Shown in pieces: positions 55,701 through 64,000 of a stretch of DNA of 64,000 bases (the first letter of the stretch is position 1; the number at the start of each line of letters is the position of its first letter). The stretch comes from Kappaphycus alvarezii (lineage: Eukaryota > Rhodophyta > Florideophyceae > Gigartinales > Solieriaceae): NCBI GenBank assembly GCA_002205965.3, contig NADL03000462.1, positions 1 to 64,000 of the forward strand, read 5' to 3'. Under the pieces are notes generated by a model. The model did no database searches, was not told where the DNA came from, and saw only the letters and a program-made list of their open reading frames with translations. The position numbers and the translations under genes are program-made.

Positions 55701-55751
55701 TTGAAATATACAACTTATACGGCACAGGAGCGAGTTGTTAATTTTAGGGAA

Positions 55752-56580
55752 TTAGAGGCCATAGCTGGTCGTTCCTTTAAAGTAACGAACAACATGCTTC
55801 AAGGCCTTCCAATCATGAGGTCCATGGTCATTATGGAACTTCGTCCGGAGAGAGAAAGCAACTACCAGATAGGGTCTCGTGCTATTATCTAGGTACAGTA
55901 ACTGACCAAGTACAGTCCTATTCGGCTTTTCTTGCATCTCCATCTTTTCCGATTCGGTTGTAGACACTCGCTCTTCAAACAGATGGTGCGCAAGGGGCAA
56001 TGGGGTCGGTGACGGCTTGTAGCCTGTCATATTTGCGGTCTCATTAATCCATCCGGCATAATCACTCAGTGAAAGAGTAAGACCATTGCCCGTGCGGTAA
56101 ATCTTCATGTCAAGAAAATATAGGCATAAACAGTTATCGGTGACCGTGAAAAGCTTCGATAGAACCTTCTTTGTTTCATGAATACCGCTTGGATTACCAA
56201 TGATTAGAATATAGTCCACATTGCCGATGAGACCGATGTAACCGTTCGGTGTTTCCTGCACGAAAAGGCGGAAACTTGCCCCGAACTTCTTGAATCCAAA
56301 GTCCTCCATTGCCTTGGCAAAAAGAATTGTACCACAGCCTGGGAGCCTGACGGAGACCATAGAGCGACTCTACTAATCTGAAACTTTTACCGGAGACTGA
56401 CTCCAATTTTGGCATCTCGGGGAGTCGCATACAGAATTCTTCACTGGCGGGTGGGGTAGCGTGTAAAAACATCCCTTTGAAATCAATATGATAGATTTCA
56501 TAATCCACCGAGACCTCGACGGCAATCATCAAGCTGACAATTTCGATATAGGCAATCGGTGCATAAAGGTCCATCTCCAC
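55752..56580 (-). pseudogene. Copia reverse transcriptase remnant
   Basis: Frame one (56194-56580) has IYHIDFKGMFLHATPPASEE (first Asp) and VESLYGLRQAPRLWYNSF. Frame two (55752-56360) has VDYILIIGNPSG in place of YVDD, FLDMKIYRTGNGLTLS, LGQLLYLDNSTRPYLVVAFS and HDWKALKHVVRYFKGT. A frameshift lies within the overlap 56194-56360, and the YVDD box is altered to NVDY. Confidence 0.7.
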
Positions 56581-57299
56581 GTCTAATGTGATTGGAAGTT
56601 AACCCGTGCGGGATTATTTTGTTCAACTCTTGATCCTGATGGAGATAACCGACGGAAGAACCTTGGCGTTAGCTGGCGGATTGCCACGGACATCCAATGT
56701 CCCATTTTTTTCGAGAAAGTTAGACTCCTCATGTATGGGGTTCAGCCATAGGTTCCGTCCTGTATATTTCAACGCAATTGGGAGTTTAGGTTCATCATCA
56801 GTGGTGACTACCTTAGTGAGAGCCACGTGGGTGTACCGTACAGGGGGTTTCGGATTAACAAGAAAGGAGTATCCAGGGACAGATATTTCAGTCCGATTGG
56901 TGTCTTCAATGAAGTCAGAAGAGGATTCCCTCTCTCCATGATGACTCGGCATGCGTGGATGTTAGTTAGCGCCTCATCATCACTACGATGGTTCGACTCA
57001 ACATCATCATCGCTGTAGGAACTGTCAGTAGGGCTCTCAAAAAAGGAAAAGGGAAACGAATAGACATCTTCAAGAGCTTCGCCACGATTAGAGTCACCGT
57101 CGGTGAATGTCGCATAACCACTGAACTCAACATCGGAGTCATCTTGGTCAGAGCTGAAAGTGGATGATCCAAGCTTACAGTGATCCAATTTCAAAGGGAA
57201 GTAATCTTTAATGAGGCGTACGTGCTTACTTCGAACTAAAGCGCTATTAGTTCCGGATCTTTTCAGTATGTGGTATACACTTCCTGCATTATTCTGTAA

Positions 57300-58200
57300 G
57301 CATACTCCCTATCGCCTTCGCTCTTCAAAGAAATTCAGCTTTGGAGTCAAAAGCTTGACATACGAGCAATTTAGATGGCTTACGCTCAGTGCAGACTCAC
57401 GATAAAGCAAATCGTCGGGAATTCTGCCAGTAGTGGAATGTGGATCGGCAATTTTACAATCTGACACCTGTATGACAGGGTCATGCCAATAAAATAGCGG
57501 TAGTACAGATTGTGACCGGCAGGTGTGGGCCATGTTGATTATAATTTCATTCTACCATTCGGCGAGACCATTTGATTAGGGTGTATAGGGTGTATTCATA
57601 ACGGTACTGACACCCTGATACTCCAGAAACTTTAAGACTCCATTAAATTCACTACCAAATTCGGAATTTACAGGCTTTAATTTACCATAGGTGTGTCACT
57701 CAAACCTTGCAGGTAACTGAGCAGTTCATCCAACGCCTCCTTCTCGGAGTGTATCGTAAATTACAGAGGAATAGCGGGATAACTCTTCTACCACTATCAG
57801 GAAAAAGTGGCGAACCACGGAGGAGGGCGTCCCAATCTTGCCCTTAGAGTCCACGTGTAAGTGGCCAGTCCTTGCGTTTTCTTGTGAGGCTAACAGAGAA
57901 CCGCCGGCTGAATATTCATTTCGTATAGTTTAGAACAATCGACGGCAATACATGTCTGTGGTGGGAACACATAATTCTTGAGGTGTAAAATAATAGCTTT
58001 GACACCTACTGCGTGCGTCCGACGGCGATGCCAAATCGATGCTGCACTACGGCTCAGTTGCTTACATGAACGCTCGTTATCAAAGTCAGCGACATTTTCA
58101 TCCAATAAACTATTAGATACAGTCTTTTCAAAGGTTCCGGTACACTCTTCGCCGGTTTCAGTGTTTTAATTGCTGGCAGTGTCGAAATTTACCAGTTGGC
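57300..58200 (-). pseudogene. Copia integrase remnant
   Basis: Pieces in changing frames: SIWHRRRTHAVGVKAI (H-x-x-x-H zinc-finger half) and QTCIAVDCSKLYEM (Cys half) at 57890-58105. Then HLHVDSKGKIGTPS (first core Asp), VNSEFGSEFNGVLKFLEYQ (second Asp region, altered) and NTPYTPYTLIKWSRRMVE (Glu region). Confidence 0.55.
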
Positions 58201-58479
58201 GATCGTTGGTAATCCTTAACGATGACATAGATATTTTGAGTTCCTGCCAGTTTTGATGTATTTATCAATTTTTTCATCAACCGGCGGCGGTTTTTTCCGA
58301 ACATCAGCAGTGAGCCTTCTGACAGTAGCCATCACGGCTGTTGTGCAGTGCTTAGTCTTCTTCCCTAAACGGCTTGAATTACTGTCATATTCAGAAATGT
58401 TGAATATGCTGTTCGTGTCATGCTGTGCATACCCGAGTTACTTATTGTTATTCTCAAGATCGATAAGAACAGCGTTGTA

Positions 58480-58742
58480 AGGAGTAAAGAGGACGGCAAT
58501 ATTTTTATCACCAAATCCAGAACGGATAACAGACTAGTTTTCATGTTCGGAATATGAATGGTTTCCGCGCGCCTGACAGTAGTTCTAACACTGTCGGCTT
58601 TCAACTTCGCGGGCATTTTACCGATTTGGGCCAAACTGAATGTGGAATCGTCGGCCAACTTGATTTCCTTACTTTGCCTATTCGAGTCAAAAAGACGATT
58701 CCCGTGCGGAGCCGTGTGAGCAGTCGTGGCACTATCGAGCAT
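58480..58742 (-). pseudogene. Copia protease remnant
   Basis: Begins MLDSATTAHTAPHGNRLFDS. The active-site triad DSG reads DSA here, so it is probably inactive. KEIKLADDSTFSLAQIGKMP and HIPNMKTSLLSVLDLV follow, the typical copia protease C-terminal part. Confidence 0.6.
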
Positions 58743-58818
58743 TATGCGGTCTACCTGCTTGGACTTTTCACCTTTTCCATGGCCGAACGGTCTTTACCCA
58801 GCTTGAATCCTCCATTAT

Positions 58819-59582
58819 TCATTTTCTAACTGCTCTCTTTGCATGGCCTTTGAATCTTAGAACCACCGTGATCGGTACTTCTCTGAAAGTAGACCAATCC
58901 ACTGCCAACTTGTTAATTTTATTGAGAGTAAGGAAGAAAGATCCCTTGCAGTGTTTAAGACTCTGACAGATGGCGTATGAACGCTCATAGTGTCGAGCTT
59001 GACGTGAGCTTTGTCCCGGTCGGATTAAAACGACTTGACTTTTATTAAACGTGCGGTCAATTATTCCCATTTTATTTCCTCAGAGAGAGTCTTGATGGCG
59101 GCGAAAGCCGGCCTGAGCTCATCAACGGTGATGAAGTCAAAAAGGATGCCGATAAATAACGGTTCATCCAGGGTCGTAGCCATGGCCCGGAGCTGTTACA
59201 CCAGCGCGGCAAGCTCATCTACATGGAAAGGCATTACTTCCATTAGATTGTTGTACCGAACGGAGACTAACTCCACCATCTTAGTTATATTAGAAGCGTT
59301 GGTCTTTGAGTCGTGTCAGTTGTCCAGCTTGACCACCATGTATGCTCTATCGCTGATCACCCAACGGACGACGTGTAATGTGTGATCTAACAGGGAACTG
59401 AAGAGCACGTTACTGGCTTCTTCCATCTTCTTTAGGACCTTCTCATCATCCTCGTCGACTGAATAGCCGAACAAAACATTTAACTTCCAAGCAGAGATAA
59501 CCGCACGGACCCTGATTCGCCAAAGAGAGTAATCGTATTTTTCCTCCAACGATACGATGCGTATCTTGGCTGTTTCTTCCAT
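58819..59582 (-). pseudogene. Copia Gag remnant
   Basis: ATG at 59582 (MEETAKIRIVSLEEKYDYSL then WRIRVRAVISAWKLNV) opens a typical copia Gag N-terminus of the UBN2/DUF4219 type, in which a Trp-Arg pair follows the start closely. The frame breaks at 59316. Later pieces run to about 58,819. A degraded knuckle-like CHDC word occurs near 58,730. Confidence 0.6.
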
Positions 59583-59709
59583 GATTAGATGTTAACTGAA
59601 AACTGGCAGTAATGAGAAGAGAGAAAAGAAACTTGTTTTGGTAAGAGGGAGAGAAAGAGGTGGAAATCGCCAGCGATCGTGCTCGTAGGCGGAGTTAAGG
59701 GTGAGGACA

Positions 59710-59971
59710 TGGGTCTATAATCTTTTAAAGTCAAGGTGAGTTTTTTTTCTTGCCATCTCTGGATCTTACAGTTCAGAAATTCTTTTCGGTACGTATACCC
59801 TTCTGAGTCGGGCGAATCGCGCTTTATCCTATCAAAAGAGAGACTTTTCTTTTCGGTGAGATTTACGGGACGAAGTGGTCTCGTATTACTAAGACACACC
59901 AAGCCGTAGATGCTTACAGGGTATTCAACAGACACTGCAAGCCGTCGGTTCTCAGATGGTATTCAAAAACA
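59710..59971 (-). repeat. 5' LTR of the 55.0-60.0 kb copia element
   Basis: On the minus strand it starts tgtttttgaataccatctga and ends gattataga-ccca. Partner of 55032-55281. No matching target-site duplication was found. Confidence 0.65.
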
Positions 59972-62900
59972 ATTAATTTTTTCAGAATGAACGCTCGGTT
60001 TAACTGAAACCAGCGAGCTGATATTCTCGCGCAAAATGAATAGCACATCAGAATATTTTCCCGGACACGTAGATATAGAATTTTTTCCAAAGGATTAGTC
60101 AAATTATTAAAATTATTTTCATACATTTATAACTTTATGAATCCATTTCCAGGTCCATCTCGCTTTTGCGGTAGTCTTTTTGGCTGACCAATGAAAAAAT
60201 TTTGCAATAAAAACCATAACCCACAAAAAATGGAGCTCATAGTGACGTAGTTTGTGTAAAGCTATGATCCCAAAGGTATGCGGTAGGGATCTTCAGTAAT
60301 AACCGAAATTCAGTTTCTGTTTATCTGGTCACTAGTTGAAGAACAATTAGCAGTATACCATGAACCCCTTCACTGGTTCTGATATTCGCTACGCTTCATA
60401 AATTTTAACGCGTAGACACGTTTCCTAAACTTTTCGTCACTAAATGATAGTTAAGCATTTGTAACTTTTCAAATGGGACTTAAATATGCGAAAATCGTAG
60501 CGAACCACTTCGTGAACCGTCGCGCCCCGTGTTTTGTTAACTCACGACCTACGCGTTCTTCGCAACATTTTTCCATTCCCTTCGACATCAGATCGCTATC
60601 CGCTGCCTGAACAACTTCGAGGCTTCGTCGTTTTCCTTTTACAATCTGTCCTGCGGGAATAAACGTAATTTTCTCGGTAGTATCAAGCAGAGATTGAATC
60701 TTTTGACCAGTGTTGTTTTAACGGTCTCCCCATTAGGGAATGTTTCCGCTACACATTGGCCTTTCGTTTTCCCCTGGAATGGGAACTACATTCCTTAGCG
60801 TAGCCTTACTCTCTACCATCCGGTCTTCCTGTGACTATTTTTAGTTCTTTTTCCGCTAACTTTGCCGCTGTCCCTAGTTTTGAGGACTTTAGTACCATAA
60901 GTCACATTCAGCTACGCATAATTCCAATAGGTTCTCATAGTTTTCTAGCTGTTCTTAACATGTCCATAAAGACTACGAGCTTCTCTTCCTTACAAGTTTT
61001 AAAGAGAAAACTTCTTCCTCAAACTCCTTAAATATGCTCGATACAGCGCTTTGTACATAATTTTGAGCCTGATTTCCTTGTAAAGATAGAATCTACAACT
61101 AAATAAGATTGGCATACTCTTCTCATATTTTTCTAGTCTAAGGCGGAAATCATGATTTGTAGATAGATCCTCAGAGCTTTTGAGAAAAGACCTAAGGATA
61201 TGTTTTGCTTTTAAGCTGTTTCGATTAGCATTAATGTCTAAAACAAGTGGTGTTCTACATATAGCGAAGAAAACGTAGCCTTTTGCCCGAGATCAACTTC
61301 AATCTGTTCAAAAACTTCTCGGAATTATCAGAATGCCAAACTAATAGAATAAGAGATCGTATGGAAATTGGCTACCAAAAATCTCCAGACTTCTTGGGAA
61401 CCCAGTTTTCATGAAATGGCCAACCATCGCATGTGAATTAAATAGAGGTGAGAAATGTCGCAGGGTACTTCTTTATCCTTTCTGAAAGTATTCTCATAAC
61501 CCTTGCTTTGTCAATAGTATTACCAGTAGTGAAATATTTCACATGAACCACTATATTACGTCCTAAAAGAGTTTCATAGAGTAATTCTGTGTCCAAGCCA
61601 CCAGAATCATTAGTTATATATATCGTAAAATAGAAAAGAAGACTCAATATTCTACACCTTTTTAACGGAAAGTTATACACCACTCATAGACACTAAAATA
61701 CCCGGCGTAGCACGAAAAGGAAAAAATTGAAGGGAAATAACAGGTAAACTTTTTGAGCTTCGCTTGGTTATCGTTCCATGCGTTTGAACGGTTAATTATG
61801 CGTCACAAATTCCCATAAACCTAATAAAATATATGTATTCGCTTGAACTAAAGCACAAATCAGAGTTCATTATCCGGCGGTAAATGTAAGATGTAATGGA
61901 TTTTTGTACTATTATTCTGTGATTTAATTTGTAAGAAACAATTTTATTCAATACATAGAGTTTTTTATGTTTTAAAAGTCAAGAACCGTGTCGCTTCGCT
62001 TTTCTTGTAAGATGCGTCGTTGAACTGTTTTAATTTACCTCAAAAGATCATGATACACCTCAAATTAATCTGGCACTAATATCTAAATACTTGATGTGCT
62101 ACCAAAAACGGATTCTCAGCTTTCAACGCTTGCAGTCGGGTTTCTGTTATCTCGACTCTGCATAACCGCGTCAGATAGAATTGGGGTCCGACGGTGGCAA
62201 ATCGCTGGAATTGTATGGATTAATTGTTGATAACGTGTCTCTGTGCATTTCTTTTAGCGTGAGGGTGCATTCCGCAGGAGTGAGAACGTTTAGCAGTTTT
62301 ATATCAATATTTTGGCCTTTTTCATACCTGTGCTACAAAAGTTTCGTAGTCTTTTGCAATTAGTTCACACGTGTTTTTTTTCAGATGCTGGGTTTGCTAA
62401 CGATAGGTGGTAGTACGTGGGACTTAAAGCCAAATAATTTGTTAGCTGTGGTGTTCGTGAAAAGGTACCAGATCATACAATTTGTATTATTCATATTTGC
62501 TGTGAACAACCTACCGTGATTGTAATGTATCACCTTTTACCCAAGCGAATACTCAATACTTTGATCTAGATACATTTACAAGCCTTTACAAACAGATGTA
62601 TGTAGGGCTTTCCTATGTCTATGTAGTGAAATAATACCCTTTCAGACAGGCAAATACATACTCCTACTTTTTTAAGATGAGAACCTACCTCTAAAACACA
62701 AACACATTTTTTATTCTACGTGTTCGAGGCATATATAAATTTATATTGAGTAAATCACTAATTATTTATTTGAAAATCTTCACATCGTGTCATTTCCAAC
62801 CTCCATGTCCTAAATTTATCAAATAAATGTAATTTTTCCGCCATTGTAGTAGAAATATGTTTATACATGCTTCTTCATTATATTTCATACTTGTTAAAGT

Positions 62901-64000
62901 GTTTCACATGACTCTGTCCGGAACTTTCTGAAGAATTTTCAGAGATTTACGTGATTGAGCCCGCGCGGAATGACATATTTCGAGATTTATTTTCATTTTT
63001 CGTGGGACTGCATCTCGAGACCGTAAATTTCTCTCTGAGTCAGTAACTAATTATTATATTTTCTGAACTAAAATTAATGAAAGCCGGAACGTAGTGGAAT
63101 GCACCGGTTCAGGTCATTGTTTCGTGTAAATATGCCCAATTAGTTTATATATGTGTTAAAGTTATCCTAAATTGGTCCATTTAACCTTACCGTATCGATT
63201 TTATGATATTTCATGTCTATCGGTCGAGGGATTCAGTCATTGTGTTAATTTTTATGCCGATAGTAACACAAGGGGTGAAAATTCCGACATATAGATGACA
63301 AGATTTCAATTCTACTTGACTGATCAAAGATATGGGCCATGGTGTAGCTTCTTGATCCATGATTACTCCTTGATAACTATTGAGAGGTGAAATTCCGCTA
63401 AATACCGGCTAAAGTCAGCCGCATAGGAGAAGGTAAAGGTAACGGCCGGAAATGAGAAATTTGGCAATGAAGTAGATTTCTTTTAGTTCGTCTTGAACGC
63501 CCCATGTACCTGTATGTAGGCTGTTGTGGGCTTTTAAGGCAGAAAATAATTGAAGATTAGTTCTTTATAAATGACTGAAATTCAGGTACATTGTCGCGTA
63601 AAATTTAGTCGTGACCTCCATAAAATAATAATAATAAAATTTTTTCCAAATTAGCAGAAGCAAAATAGCACTACTTTGCCTTCAAAAAAGAACCATGAGT
63701 ATAGTAAATAAGCGCTGCTTATGTGCTGTACTGATGACTGCGAAATCCGGACTCCTTTTAGGGCATGCAGCTCTCAGCAAACATTTTGCTCCTCCAGTCG
63801 CGCTACCAAGTTAATCCCTGCCACTCTGAACTATAATAAGTGCAGTTTCAGTCTTCTTGTATACTTGCGGCGCATCATCGCTCTTTTTAGATTCCAAAAA
63901 GTTTCAGTCGAGAGATTCGAACGGAATATGTGTATAAAAAGAAGTTAATGCGCCATTTTGCTCCGGAAATCGGATTCATCTGCACGTAAGCTGTCATCAA
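59972..64000. other. AT-rich region with decayed ORF traces
   Basis: No host gene or intact element. On the minus strand, 60,480-60,790 gives about 85 residues without a stop (FIPAGQIVKGKRRSLEVVQA, MEKCCEERVGRELTKHGARR), and 61438-61683 gives 81 residues (ELLYETLLGRNIVVHVKYF). These look like protein, but I cannot place them. They could be one decayed element. 62-64 kb shows nothing. Confidence 0.3.

Larger units (their letters stand above)
55032..59971 (-). mobile_element. Third Ty1/copia element, degraded
   Basis: LTR pair 55032-55281 and 59710-59971. On the minus strand it carries, from right to left, Gag, protease, integrase, RT and RNase H. The pol reading runs into the 3' LTR (WRVEYPVSI). 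Many stops and shifts. It is distinct from the other two copia elements in LTR and Gag sequence and is markedly AT-richer. Confidence 0.75.

Noticed and set aside
1..64000. CRISPR array, bacterial operons or ribosomal RNA genes
   Set aside because: No regularly spaced repeats, Shine-Dalgarno-linked gene strings or rRNA-like conserved stretches were seen; the window is eukaryotic.

Overview
This is nuclear DNA of a eukaryote: single genes in compact islands, each with its own promoter region, set in a large amount of decayed retrotransposon sequence. The gene set points to a red alga, most likely a florideophyte with a genome like that of Chondrus crispus. It includes a chloroplast-sensor-type histidine kinase with a plastid-transit-like N-terminus, a single-bromodomain plus NET protein of plant/algal layout, almost no introns, and dense gene islands between LTR elements. 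The species is an inference from gene content and architecture, not from a database match.

Gene islands. (1) 0.4-7.0 kb: V-ATPase subunit H (+), a chloroplast-sensor-kinase-like histidine kinase (-, with one frameshift) lying tail-to-tail with it, and a divergently transcribed BET-type bromodomain protein (+, probably with one 5' intron). (2) 27.2-30.3 kb: replication licensing factor CDT1 (+) and the nucleolar rRNA-processing protein RRP1/Nop52 (-), tail-to-tail. (3) 33.3-35.1 kb: a secreted protein with three cysteine-rich modules joined by Pro/Ser/Thr linkers (-). Together they cover vacuolar acidification, plastid redox signalling, chromatin reading, DNA replication licensing, ribosome biogenesis and an extracellular or cell-surface role. 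Short GTAC/CAGTACTG tracts lie in the 5' flank of every one of these genes.

Repeat regions. 9.6-16.9 kb: degraded Ty1/copia element (coding on -) between two ~280-bp LTRs. 17.2-19.9 kb: second copia remnant (+), interrupted by a LINE 3' fragment. 20.1-21.1 kb: piggyBac-like transposase remnant (-). 24.0-25.2, 30.8-32.9 and 35.9-37.2 kb: three sets of non-LTR reverse transcriptase fragments. 37.4-38.3 kb: gag/protease remnant. 39.04-43.34 kb: DIRS-like tyrosine-recombinase retrotransposon with 158-bp direct terminal repeats. 44.29-49.15 kb: Ty1/copia element whose whole Gag-Pol lies in one reading frame broken by eleven stops and no frameshifts, with a primer-binding site matching the anticodon arm of initiator tRNA-Met. 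55.03-59.97 kb: third copia element (-) with ~250-bp LTRs. From about 49.7 kb to the end the sequence is more AT-rich and contains no intact host gene that I can recognise.

The strongest items for follow-up are the frame-conserved but stop-riddled copia element, the DIRS-like element, the GTAC tracts at gene 5' flanks, and the modular Cys-rich secreted protein with an unassigned C-terminal domain.
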